Positions 54,036-62,910 of a DNA stretch of 64,000 bases are shown here, in pieces; the first letter of the stretch is position 1; each line of letters begins with the position of its first letter. Both the position numbers and the translations under genes were made by a program. This stretch comes from Embleya scabrispora (GTDB lineage Bacteria; Actinomycetota; Actinomycetes; Streptomycetales; Streptomycetaceae), in the NCBI RefSeq assembly GCF_002024165.1, contig NZ_MWQN01000001.1, positions 6,634,001 to 6,698,000 of the forward strand, read 5' to 3'. The notes beneath the pieces are model-generated. The model was not told the origin of the DNA. It saw only the letters and a program-made list of their open reading frames with translations, and searched no databases.

Positions 54036-54854
54036 TTACACGTCGCGCCGGCGGAACACCGCCACCGCCGCGACCACCGCGGCGATCGCCCACAGCGCCA
54101 TCACCGCGACGCCCGGCCACGGGGCGAGCTCGTAGGCGCTGAACTCGCGCAGCCGCATGACGCGTTGCCCGGCCTTGTCCGGCAGGAACCTGGCCACCTC
54201 GCGCACCCCGGGTATCGCGGTGAGCGCGGCCGTGCCGAGGAAGATCAGCGGGATCAGCAGGCCCATCGACGCCATCGGCGTGCGCAGTACGAAGGTGACA
54301 CCCGCGCAGATCACCGCGAGCAGCACCAGATAGACCACCTGACCGAATGCCGTACGCCAGGTGGCCGCGGCGGTCAACGAGATGTCGCCGGCGGGCAGCA
54401 GCAACCTGGCCGCCAGGGTGCAGGTCAGACTCGAGACGATCGCCGTGACCAGGGCCACGGCGGTGATCACGATCAGCTTGGCGGCGACGAAGAGCCGCCG
54501 GTCGGGCACCGCGGCCAGCGAGGCACGGATGGTGCCCGCGCCGTATTCGCCGGCCACCGCCAGCACCGCGAAGGCCACCAGGGCCAGTTGGCCGAAGTTG
54601 ACGCCGTAGTGCACGAGGGTGAACGCGTCGTATTCGGCACCGTCCTCGCGGCGTTGGCCCTCGGCGACGAACGCGTCGACCAGGGCGCTCACCCCGGCGA
54701 TCGAGAGCACCGTGGCCAGGGGCAGCCAGCGCGTCGACGGCACCGAGCGGAGCTTGATCCACTCGGCCTCCAGAGCCGCCGCGAAGCCGGTTTTGGGCAC
54801 CCGTGTCGCCCCGGTTTCCCGCGTGGTCGTGGTCTTTCGCATCGCCGTGGTCAT
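54036..54854 (-). CDS. ABC-2-type transporter permease
   Basis: A 272-residue membrane protein with about six helices (LPLATVLSIAGVSALVDAF; LALVAFAVLAVAGEYGAG; VVYLVLLAVICAGVTFVLR; LGLVLF-like end WALWAIAAVVAAVAVFRRRD). The GAGTIRASLAAVPDRR stretch is typical of the ABC2_membrane group. Its ATG overlaps the ATPase stop by 1 base (TGATG). It probably exports a lipid-like or peptide substrate. Confidence 0.88.
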   Translation of the reverse strand: MTTAMRKTTTTRETGATRVPKTGFAAALEAEWIKLRSVPSTRWLPLATVLSIAGVSALVDAFVAEGQRREDGAEYDAFTLVHYGVNFGQLALVAFAVLAVAGEYGAGTIRASLAAVPDRRLFVAAKLIVITAVALVTAIVSSLTCTLAARLLLPAGDISLTAAATWRTAFGQVVYLVLLAVICAGVTFVLRTPMASMGLLIPLIFLGTAALTAIPGVREVARFLPDKAGQRVMRLREFSAYELAPWPGVAVMALWAIAAVVAAVAVFRRRDV

Positions 54855-55576
54855 CACCGGCCACCTCCCGCGTATTGCTCGTGTCCGGCGGTCAGCCGGA
54901 GATAGACGTCTTCCAGGGACGGGCCGTCGCCGACGAAGTCGGTCAGCGTGGTGTCGGCCAGCAGGCGCCCGCCGGCGATCACCACCAGGTGGTCGGCGGT
55001 CAGTGCCATCTCGCTCATCAGATGGCTGGACACGAACACCGTGCGGCCCTCGGCGGCCAGCGAGCGGATCAGCTCGCGAATCCACCGGATGCCCTCCGGA
55101 TCCAGGCCGTTGACCGGCTCGTCGAAGATCAGCACGCCGGGGTCGCCGAGCAGCGCGGCGGCGATGCCCAGGCGCTGGCGCATCCCCAGCGAGTAGGTGC
55201 CGGCGCGGCGGTGGGCCGCGTCGGTCATCCCCACCTGCGCCAACACCTCCTCGACCCGCGACCTCGGTATGCGGTTGGACCGGGCCAGGAACAACAGGTG
55301 GTCGTAGCCGCGCCGGCGTCGGTGTACCGCCCCCGCGTCCAGCAGGGCGCCCACCTGGCGCAGTGGATCGGGCAGTTCGCCGTAGGCCCGGTCGTCGATG
55401 GTGATCCCGCCCGAGGTCGGGCGGTCCAGGCCCAGGGCGATCCGCATGGTGGTCGACTTGCCCGAGCCGTTGGGGCCGAGGAAGCCGGTCACGGTGCCGG
55501 GCGCGATCTCGACGTCGAGGTCGTCGACGGCCAGGACGTCGCCGTAGCGCTTCGTCAGATTTCGGATGCGGATCAT
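54854..55576 (-). CDS. ABC transporter ATP-binding protein
   Basis: A 240-residue ATPase. Walker A is GPNGSGKST, signature SLGMRQRLGIAAALLG, Walker B VLIFDEPVNGLDP, switch His in VFVSSHLMSE. The LSLGMRQR-type signature is common in drug-export ATPases with ABC2 permeases. It is the first gene of the pair and diverges from the NarL-type two-component system, which may control it. Confidence 0.93.
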   Translation of the reverse strand: MIRIRNLTKRYGDVLAVDDLDVEIAPGTVTGFLGPNGSGKSTTMRIALGLDRPTSGGITIDDRAYGELPDPLRQVGALLDAGAVHRRRRGYDHLLFLARSNRIPRSRVEEVLAQVGMTDAAHRRAGTYSLGMRQRLGIAAALLGDPGVLIFDEPVNGLDPEGIRWIRELIRSLAAEGRTVFVSSHLMSEMALTADHLVVIAGGRLLADTTLTDFVGDGPSLEDVYLRLTAGHEQYAGGGR

Positions 55577-55782
55577 CTGTGCTGCTCCCCGGGCCGGTTC
55601 GGCCGAGTCGATGCGGAGGGTGTCGGGCCCGAGGACCTCGTCGACACCCGGTGGTCGCCGCCCGGTTGCTGCGGTGCCTCAAGACTGCGATCCGAGGACC
55701 CCCGGCCGGATCCCCCAACCGTGGGGACGGTCTCCCCCGGGCGGGGGAGGTCGCCGGCGGCGCGACCATGCAGGATGGCGGG

Positions 55783-57048
55783 GTGTTCCGCATCGTTTCG
55801 TCCCGCAGTTCGCCGCGCGCCCGGCTCCGTCGCCTCGCCGGGCCCCTGGTCACGGCCGCCACCTACACGCGTGGCTTCCACCTGTTCACCGGCCTGCTCC
55901 TGGGCGTCGCGATCGCCATGGTCTATCCCGGCCTGGAGGGCGACGGCGGGCTCGGCTACCGCGTCGCGCTGCTGGCCGTGCCCGTCCCGATCCTGACCGC
56001 GTTCGGGCTGATCGCCGAGGCGCGCCGGTTCGAGGGCTTCCAGGCCCGGCTGCTGCTGCGCCCCGGCGACGAGAGCGACATCGCGGTCACCCGATCGCAG
56101 ACCTGGCCCGACCGCTGGCGCACGGCACTGTGGCTGGTGTTGCGGGTCGAACTGGGCTGGCTCGGGCTCGCGCCGGCGGCGTCCGCGATCTTCACCGCCG
56201 TGGCGATGATCGGGTCGCCCGCCACCGATGACGGTCTGGTGTTCGACGGGGCGAGCTTCCCGGGCGGCGCCGCGCACTGGTGGCTGGTCCCGCTGGGCCT
56301 GGCCGTCATCCTCGCGGCGTTGTCCTACCTGGTCGGCGCGGGTCTGCTGCTCACCGTGCTGGCCAAGCGGCTGCTCGGGCCGTCCGCGAGCGAGAAGCTG
56401 GCCGCCCTGGAACGGCGCACCGAGCAACTGCTCGAACACAACCGGCTCGCGCGCGAGTTGCACGACTCGATCGGCCACGCGCTGTCGGTGACCGTGCTCC
56501 AGGCGGGCGCGGCACGGCAACTGCTCGACACCGACCCGGCCTTCGCCGACCGCGCACTGGACGCGATCGAGGTGACCGGGCGGCAGGCCCTGGAGGACCT
56601 GGAGCGCATGCTGCTGCTGTTGCGCGACGCGCCGGAGCCGGCCGCGCCCCGACCGGGGCTGGCCGAGCTGAAGGTGCTCGCCGACACCACGCGTGGCGCG
56701 GGTGCCTCGGTCGAGGTGCGCGTGCTGGGCTCGCTCGACGCGGTGCCGGCGGTGATCTCGCGCGAGGGCTACCGGATCGTGCAGGAATCGCTGACCAACG
56801 TGCTGCGGCACGCGGGTCCGGTGCCGGTCGAGGTCACCGTCGCGGTGCACGACCACGAGGTCGAGCTGACCGTGCGCAACGACACATCCTCGGCGGAGGC
56901 GGGGCGGAGGGGGACCGGCGGGGGCAGCGGCAGCGGGCTGCGGGGCATACGGGAGCGGGCCGCGCTGCTCGGCGGCGAGGCCACCGCGGGGCCGCACGAC
57001 GGCTACTGGCGGGTGCATGCCCGGCTGCCCCTACGGTGGGCGTCGTGA
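55783..57048 (+). CDS. NarL-type sensor histidine kinase (HisKA_3)
   Basis: A 421-residue kinase with four membrane segments in its first half. The HisKA_3 motif is ARELHDSIGHALSVTVLQAG, and HATPase_c contains VQESLTNVLRHAG and SGSGLRGIRERAALLGG. The GTG at 55783 has AGGA 7 bases upstream; an ATG at 55768 is the alternative. Its stop overlaps the GTG of the response regulator (GTGA). It is divergent from an ABC exporter, a known arrangement of antibiotic-sensing systems. Confidence 0.92.
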   Translation: MFRIVSSRSSPRARLRRLAGPLVTAATYTRGFHLFTGLLLGVAIAMVYPGLEGDGGLGYRVALLAVPVPILTAFGLIAEARRFEGFQARLLLRPGDESDIAVTRSQTWPDRWRTALWLVLRVELGWLGLAPAASAIFTAVAMIGSPATDDGLVFDGASFPGGAAHWWLVPLGLAVILAALSYLVGAGLLLTVLAKRLLGPSASEKLAALERRTEQLLEHNRLARELHDSIGHALSVTVLQAGAARQLLDTDPAFADRALDAIEVTGRQALEDLERMLLLLRDAPEPAAPRPGLAELKVLADTTRGAGASVEVRVLGSLDAVPAVISREGYRIVQESLTNVLRHAGPVPVEVTVAVHDHEVELTVRNDTSSAEAGRRGTGGGSGSGLRGIRERAALLGGEATAGPHDGYWRVHARLPLRWAS

Positions 57049-57695
57049 CGATCCGGATCCTGCTGGTGGACGACAACGAATTGGTGCGGGCCGGCCTGCG
57101 GGCCGTTTTGGACGCGCAGCCCGACTTCGAGGTGGTGGGCGAGGCGGACGACGGCGCGGGGGTGCTCGCGCTGGTCCGGTCGCTGCGCCCGGACGTGGTC
57201 GCGATGGACGTACGGATGCCCCGGGTGGACGGCATCCAGGCCACCCGCGACCTCCTCGCGCACCTCGATCAGCCGCCCAAAATCCTGATCGTCACCACGT
57301 TCGAGAACGACGAATACGTCTACGAGGCGCTTCGGGTCGGCGCGCACGGCTTCCTGCTCAAGCGGGCCCGACCGGCGGAGATCACCGACGCGGTGCGGAC
57401 GCTGGCGACGGGGGATTCGCTGCTGTTCCCGGCGAAGCTGCGCGCGCTGGCCGAGCGTTTCGGGAAGACCGCGCGCAGCGACGCGGTGGCCCGGGCCAAG
57501 CTGACCGATCGTGAGGCCGACGTGTTGCGGGCGATGGCGCGCGGATTGAACAACGCCGAGATCGCGGCGGAGTTGTACCTGGGCACCGAGACGGTCAAGA
57601 GCCATGTGAGCGCGCTGCTGGCCAAGTTGAGCGCGCGTGACCGCACCCAGGCGGTGATCGCGGCCTACGAGTCGGGATTCGTCGCGCCGGGCTGA
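57045..57695 (+). CDS. NarL/LuxR-family response regulator
   Basis: A 216-residue regulator. The receiver has Asp9-Asp10 and phosphoacceptor Asp55 (VVAMDVRMPRV), with Thr in VTTF and Lys in LLKRARP. The LuxR-type HTH is LTDREADVLRAMARGLNNAE, then GTETVKSHVSALLAKL. It is co-translated with the kinase. The likely target is the divergent ABC-2 exporter. Confidence 0.93.
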   Translation: MTIRILLVDDNELVRAGLRAVLDAQPDFEVVGEADDGAGVLALVRSLRPDVVAMDVRMPRVDGIQATRDLLAHLDQPPKILIVTTFENDEYVYEALRVGAHGFLLKRARPAEITDAVRTLATGDSLLFPAKLRALAERFGKTARSDAVARAKLTDREADVLRAMARGLNNAEIAAELYLGTETVKSHVSALLAKLSARDRTQAVIAAYESGFVAPG

Positions 57696-57897
57696 CCCCG
57701 GGAGGCGCCGGCGGGCGACGGGTCGGGCAGTTGCCGATCGCCGCGCGGGAGGCGGGCGAGCCGATCGATCGCGTTACACAAGAGAGATTTTCGTACCATG
57801 TGTGACCCCTTCGGACGGCGCTCGTTGGCCATCGTGCGCACGGCCCCGCACCCAGTCGCGGGTGCCGACCACGGCGCGGCGAGAGGGGACCCATCAC

Positions 57898-59931
57898 ATG
57901 CCAAGCGGCGGTCACGAGAGCGCGTCCGAACCGGCGGCCGAGCCCGTCCGGGACCTCGGGAGCGACCCGGGCATCGGGGGCCGGGCGCGACGAGCCCGAG
58001 CGGGCCTGGCCGACCTGTGTCGACGGCGGCTCGACGGGCGCGCGGTGCGCCGTACCGAGGCCTTGGTGGTCGGCCGATACCCCGAACTGGTACGGCTCGC
58101 CTACCTGATCCTGCCGCCCGGCCTGGAGCGGCATCGCCGGGTGCTCACGGCCCACGCCCTGGTCCAGGGCGCGTTGCCCGGTCGCCGGCGCGACCTGGGG
58201 CGTCGACCGGGCGCGGCGGGCATGGACGACGCGGAACTCGTCCGGCTGCGGATCGTGCGCGGCGCGCTGCTGCGATGTCGGTCCACCGGGCGGTGGGCGA
58301 CCCGACCGGCGGTGTTGCCGCAGGTCTGGGGGCTGCGCCTGTTCCCGCCGACCGGCGGCGTCGACGAGCCGGCGATCGAGCAGGCGCTGGGCCGACTGTC
58401 CGGGCCGGGGCGGGCCGCCTACGTGTTGCGAGTGCTCGAACGCCTCGATCCGGTCGGGGTGGCCGAACTGCTGCTGATCGCCGGCGTCGAGGACATCGCG
58501 AGCGCCGAGGCCGAGGCCGACGCGCTCGCGGCCGACCCGGTGGGGCTCGCCGACGGGCCCGGATCGGCGGCGGGCCGACTGCTGCACGCCGCCCACTTCG
58601 ACCCGTGCACGCTCCGGGCCACCCCGTCGGACCTGCTGCGCCGACGGCGCCGCAGGCGTACCGCGCTGGTGGCGGTCGCGGTCGCGGCGGTGCTGGCCGC
58701 CCTCGTCCCCTATGCCGGCGACGCGACCGAGTCCGGCGCCCCCGCCGCACCCGCCGCCCGGGCCGTGGTCGAGCCGCCCCGGGTGGTCCCGGCCGACGCC
58801 TGGACCACCACCACCCGGCTGGACTTCGACGTCTGGTCCACCCGGGGGGCGCGGGCCGGCGACCAGGCGCTGACCCGGCGCGCGGTCCGGGCCTGGGTCG
58901 AGCCCGAGCCCGGCACCACCGTCGCGCTCGGCCCGGGCGCCGCCGCCGGCCCACCGGTCGGCCTGCCGCGCCTGCTGTACGCGGGCGACGTCGCGGGGGC
59001 CGCGGTGGTCCTGCTCACCGACGGCACGCGCCTGGCCCGCTACACCGAGGAGCAGGGCGGCCGCCGTCTCGACGTGGCCGCGGCCGACGACTCGGACGCC
59101 CGCTCCGCCTCGGCCGTGGTGCTGCACCGGGGCGTGGCGGGTGTGCGGATGTTGCTCGCGCCGTGGGTGGACGAGGCGGCGACGCGGGATCTGCGCCGGC
59201 CCGACGACAAGAGCAGGCCGCTGCCGGTCACCGACGGAACGACCGCGCCGATGCCGGATCCGGGCACGGTGGCCAAGGGCTGCGCGACGGTACCGGTGCT
59301 CGAACTGGTGTCCAGGCGCGCCGCCGACGGTCACCCGTACCTGCTCGCGGACCTGGGCGAGGTGTCCGCGACCCACCTCACCTACATGCCGCCGCCGGAG
59401 TTCGCGCACACCGGCCGGCCGGCGGAGGCGGCCTCGACCGAGCGCGCGCTGACCGTCTGGTCGCGCACGGCCTGTGTGCTGGAGACGCTGCGCGGTCGGG
59501 GGCTGCGACTGGTGGACAACTGGGAGTTCGCGCACTTCGACCTGCCGGAGGCGGCCGGGGAGGGCATGTGGTCGTGCGTGCACGCGTTCGACCGCCGGGG
59601 TGGCGGTGACGTCGTGGTCCAGTTCCTGCCGCCCGGGGCCAACGCGACCGGGGCGCAGACCGTCGAGCGGCTGGCCGATTCGCCCGCGTGCAGCCGTTCG
59701 GCCAACGACATCGTCACCGCCACGTGGTGGCGCGCCCGATCCGGCGCCTGGTATCTGGTCGCGGCCGGTAGCCGGGACGTGGTCAGGCTGACCACCTCCG
59801 CCCCCGTGACCGGCTCGGCGGACGCCCGCCAACTGATCCTCAAGTCCCCCGGCACCACCCCGAACACCACGGCCCGCCCCCAGTTGGTGGCCACCCTCAA
59901 GTCCGGCAGCACCATCAAACCCCTCACCTGA
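57898..59931 (+). CDS. Large single-pass membrane protein with sigma-like N-terminal part
   Basis: A 677-residue protein of unknown function. Residues about 45-215 are helical and resemble degenerate ECF sigma regions (ALVVGRYPELVRLAYLILPP; RAAYVLRVLERLDPVGVAEL, then SAEAEADALAADPVG as a region-4-like HTH). A basic stretch (RRRRRRR) precedes a membrane helix (TALVAVAVAAVLAALVPYAG). The outer ~400 residues are beta-rich with four cysteines. GAGGGG lies before the ATG at 57898. I recall similar proteins in Streptomyces, without assigned function. It could link an envelope signal to transcription, but that is speculation. Confidence 0.75.
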   Translation: MPSGGHESASEPAAEPVRDLGSDPGIGGRARRARAGLADLCRRRLDGRAVRRTEALVVGRYPELVRLAYLILPPGLERHRRVLTAHALVQGALPGRRRDLGRRPGAAGMDDAELVRLRIVRGALLRCRSTGRWATRPAVLPQVWGLRLFPPTGGVDEPAIEQALGRLSGPGRAAYVLRVLERLDPVGVAELLLIAGVEDIASAEAEADALAADPVGLADGPGSAAGRLLHAAHFDPCTLRATPSDLLRRRRRRRTALVAVAVAAVLAALVPYAGDATESGAPAAPAARAVVEPPRVVPADAWTTTTRLDFDVWSTRGARAGDQALTRRAVRAWVEPEPGTTVALGPGAAAGPPVGLPRLLYAGDVAGAAVVLLTDGTRLARYTEEQGGRRLDVAAADDSDARSASAVVLHRGVAGVRMLLAPWVDEAATRDLRRPDDKSRPLPVTDGTTAPMPDPGTVAKGCATVPVLELVSRRAADGHPYLLADLGEVSATHLTYMPPPEFAHTGRPAEAASTERALTVWSRTACVLETLRGRGLRLVDNWEFAHFDLPEAAGEGMWSCVHAFDRRGGGDVVVQFLPPGANATGAQTVERLADSPACSRSANDIVTATWWRARSGAWYLVAAGSRDVVRLTTSAPVTGSADARQLILKSPGTTPNTTARPQLVATLKSGSTIKPLT

Positions 59932-60106
59932 CCGGAAGGCGGCACCCCCGACACCCAACCGCCGGTCGCTGCCGGGCCGCCGCGCACAAGGGCCGCGCGG
60001 CGGCGGCCGAGTGCCGAGCGGGCGCGGTGCGGTGTGGCCGTGGGCCGCCACCGAGGAGGACGCCACAGTCGCGCGCTCGGCCCAGGCCCTGTCCGGCGGA
60101 CCCTGG

Positions 60107-61228
60107 CGGCCTCGCGCCGCCCGGTTTCGCGCCGCGAGGTATGGCGCTGCCCGGTTTCGCGTCGCCCGGCGCGGTGCTGCCGGTTTCGCGCCGTGCGGCA
60201 CCGCGTTGCCCGGTATCGCGTCGCCCGGTTTTGCGCCGCGAGGTATGGCGCTGCCGGGTATCGCGTCGCCCGGCACTGTGTTGCCAGGTTTCGCGTCGTG
60301 CGGCATCGTGCCGCCCGGTTTCGCGTCGTCGGGTTTCGTGCCGCGAGGTGTTGCGCCGCCCGGTTTCGCGTCGTGCGGCGCCGTGCCGCCCGGTTTCGCG
60401 CCGCGCGGTGTCGCGTCGCCCGGTCTCGCGTCGCGAGGTGTTGCGTCGCCCGGTCTCGTGCCGCACGGTGTCGCCCTCGGGCATCGCGTCGTGCGGCACC
60501 GCGTTGCATCGCGTTGTCCGGTACGCGCCGCCCAGCACCGCGCCGCGACGTATGGCGCTGCCGGGTATCGCGTCGCCCGGCACCGTGCTGCCAGGTTTCG
60601 CGTCGTGCGGCGCCGTGCCGCCCGGTATCGCGTCGTGCGGCGCCGTGCCGCCCGGTATCGCGTCGCCGGTGTTGCGTCGCCTGGTCTCGTGCCGCGCGGT
60701 GTTGCGTCGCCTGGTCTCGTGCCGCGCGGTGTTGCGTCGCCTGGTCTCGTGCCGCGCGGTGTTGCGTCGCCTGGTCTCGTGCCGCGCGGTGTTGCGTCGC
60801 CTGGTCTCGTGCCGCGCGGTGTCGCGCCGCGCGGTGTTGCGTCGTCCGGTCTCGTGCCGCGCGGTGTTGCGCCGCGCGGTCTCGTGCCGCGCGGTGTCGT
60901 GCCGCGCGGTCTCGTGCCGCGCGGTGTTGCGTCGCGCGGTGTCGCGCTCTCGGGCATCGCGTCGTGCGGCACCGCGTTGCATCGCGTTGTCCGGTACGCG
61001 CCGCCCGGTTTCGCGCCGCGAGGTATGGCGCTGCCCGGTATCGCGTCGTGCGGCACCGTGCTGCCAGGTTTCGCGTCGTGCGGCGCCGCGTTGCCCGGTA
61101 TTGCGCCGTTCGGTTTCGCGCCGCGAGGTATCGCGTTGCGCGGAGCCGCGTTGCCCGGAATCGCATCGCGTTGTGCGGCACCGCGTTGCCCGGTATCGCG
61201 CCGCCCGGCAGCGCGTCGTGCGGTACCG
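60107..61228. repeat. 1.1-kb array of degenerate 15-bp tandem repeats
   Basis: The basic unit is about SGGTNTYGYGYCGYS on the + strand, near 70 copies with a few phase breaks. A 30-bp dimer (GTTGCGTCGCCTGGTCTCGT plus GCCGCGCGGT) is repeated perfectly four times at 60691-60810, with a 23-base partial copy before it. The stretch 60658-60955 has no A on the + strand. With no A on one strand, no stop codon can occur in any frame, so the long ORFs here are not evidence for genes. In one + frame it reads as 5-residue x-G-hydrophobic-A/V-S/P repeats. A coding role is not supported; it lies between two + genes. Confidence 0.85.
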
Positions 61229-61517
61229 GAGAAGCGGCCGGAGGGGACCCCTTTGCGGTTGTTTTTCCGGTGCGCCGCGGCACGGCACTGGACGGCGCGG
61301 CCCGATCCACCGGGGGCCGCCGGACGGGGTCTGGGTCGCAGTCGACCCCCGGGCCACGCTCCCGTCTTCCGCGTGTCCGGCCCGTTCAGGGGGATGCCCG
61401 CCGGCGGCGGGGGCCCGCCGACCGGGGGGCGGCTCGCGGGTGTGGCTCCGGGGGTGTTCGCGCGTGCGTGTCGTCCGTCGGTGTTCTCGGCCGGGTCGGG
61501 CGTTTGGGGGTTGCGGA

Positions 61518-61533
61518 AAAGTGATATCACTTT
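61518..61533. promoter_or_regulatory. Perfect 16-bp palindrome at the SPFH promoter
   Basis: AAAGTGAT and ATCACTTT form an uninterrupted palindrome, 44 bases upstream of the SPFH GTG. TTGCGG (61511-61516) and TATGGT (61536-61541) flank it as possible -35 and -10 boxes, so a bound regulator would block the promoter. The small RHH protein of the same operon is one candidate. Confidence 0.65.
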
Positions 61534-61576
61534 GCTATGGTGTTGATGCCAGGTTGGTCGAGTGAGGAGTGGCGTT

Positions 61577-62500
61577 GTGAGTGATTTCGGGTCCGCGGCC
61601 GTTGTGGAGATGCCGGCGCCGCAGGTGCGGGAGCGAGTGGTGACGGGGGCGGCCGGGCTGCCTGCGTTGGTCGTGGGGGTGGCTTTGGTTGCCGGGGGAA
61701 TCGTGTTGACCGTGGTCGGCTCGCTCCTGGACGACGGGCAGAAGGTGGCCGCCATCGCGAGTGGGATCGTGATCATCGTCCTGGCGCTGTTCGGGCTGTG
61801 CGGGCTGACCACCGTCGCGCCCGGCGAGGCGCGGGTGCTCCAGCTGTTCGGGCACTACAAGGGCACGTTGCGCAAGGACGGGCTGCGGTGGGTGAACCCG
61901 TTCACCGACCGCACCAAGGTCTCCACCCGGATCCGCAACCACGAGACGCAGACCGCCAAGGTCAACGACAACGACGGCAATCCGATCGAGATCGCCGCGG
62001 TCGTGGTCTGGCAGGTCGAGGACACCGCGCAGGCCAAGTTCGAGGTGGACGACTTCGAGGAGTTCGTCGCCATCCAGACCGAGACCGCCGTGCGGCACAT
62101 CGCCAACAGCTACCCGTACGACGACCACGGCCAGGGCGGCATGTCCCTGCGCGACAACGCCGACGAGATCACCGGCAAGTTGTCCGCCGAGATCGGTGCC
62201 CGGGTCGCCTCGGCCGGGGTCAGCGTGGTCGAATCGCGGATCACCCGGCTCGCCTATGCGCCGGAGATCGCCCAGGCGATGTTGCGTCGCCAGCAGGCGG
62301 GTGCGGTGGTCGCGGCCCGGCAGCGGATCGTCGAGGGCGCGGTGGGCATGGTCGAACTGGCGCTGAACCGGCTGGAGGAAGGCGACCTGGTGGAACTCGA
62401 CGACGACCGCCGGGCGGCCATGGTGAGCAACCTGCTCGTCGTCCTGTGCAGCGAACAGGCCACGCAGCCCGTGGTCAACACGGGCTCCCTCTACGCATAG
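61577..62500 (+). CDS. SPFH/Band 7 (stomatin-like) membrane protein
   Basis: A 307-residue scaffold protein. Two N-terminal helices ([38 protein letters not shown]) are followed by the SPFH domain ([20 protein letters not shown] through [20 protein letters not shown]) and a C-terminal helical region ([20 protein letters not shown] onward). GAGGAG lies 7 bases before the GTG. SPFH proteins organise membrane microdomains. It starts a likely three-gene unit. Confidence 0.92.
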   Translation: MSDFGSAAVVEMPAPQVRERVVTGAAGLPALVVGVALVAGGIVLTVVGSLLDDGQKVAAIASGIVIIVLALFGLCGLTTVAPGEARVLQLFGHYKGTLRKDGLRWVNPFTDRTKVSTRIRNHETQTAKVNDNDGNPIEIAAVVVWQVEDTAQAKFEVDDFEEFVAIQTETAVRHIANSYPYDDHGQGGMSLRDNADEITGKLSAEIGARVASAGVSVVESRITRLAYAPEIAQAMLRRQQAGAVVAARQRIVEGAVGMVELALNRLEEGDLVELDDDRRAAMVSNLLVVLCSEQATQPVVNTGSLYA

Positions 62501-62509
62501 TCGGTCCCC

Positions 62510-62863
62510 GTGACCGAACGGAAGAAGATCCTGCTCCGACTGGATCCGGCCGTGCACGACGCGATCGCCAAGTGGGCGGCCGACGAACTGCGCAGCACCA
62601 ACGCCCAGATCGAGTTCCTGCTGCGCCGTGCGCTCGGCGACGCCGGTCGGATGCCGGGCAATGCCGGGCGACCGGCCCGACGGGGCCGACCGCCCAAGCC
62701 GACTCCGACGGCGGGCCCGGCTCTCGATCCCGACAACGGCCCCGAGACCGATTCCGATGCCGAGCCCGGGGGAGGCGCCGGTGGCGATCGAGGCGACCCT
62801 GGCGGTTCTGGTCGGCGTCGTCGCGACCGTGGCGACGGTGGCGACCTCGAGGCCGCGCCGTGA
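62510..62863 (+). CDS. Arc/ribbon-helix-helix protein with AT-hook-like tail
   Basis: A 117-residue protein. Residues 1-45 form an RHH motif (RKKILLRLDPAVHDAIAKWA, then STNAQIEFLLRRAL). The tail is Pro/Gly/Arg/Asp-rich and contains ARRGRPPKP, similar to an AT-hook core. Its GTG lies 9 bases after the SPFH stop. Such small RHH genes follow SPFH genes in several Streptomyces, from memory. It may regulate the operon through the upstream palindrome. Confidence 0.82.
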   Translation: MTERKKILLRLDPAVHDAIAKWAADELRSTNAQIEFLLRRALGDAGRMPGNAGRPARRGRPPKPTPTAGPALDPDNGPETDSDAEPGGGAGGDRGDPGGSGRRRRDRGDGGDLEAAP

Positions 62864-62910
62864 CGACAAACCCGAAGACGACGTGACGCCCTGGCGCCGA
62901 GGAGGTCGAC

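Noticed and set aside
60661-60840. Possible CRISPR array
   Set aside because: The repeats are directly abutting, without unique spacers, and there are no cas genes.
60011-61565. Three overlapping + ORFs of about 500 residues, one reading as elastin-like pentapeptides
   Set aside because: All frames are open by composition, units of 13 and 14 bases break the phase, and no frame has a good ribosome site.
57595-61812. Very long minus-strand ORF (about 1400 residues) across the repeat array
   Set aside because: It runs antisense to two well-supported + genes and stays open through the array only because the array lacks A on the + strand.
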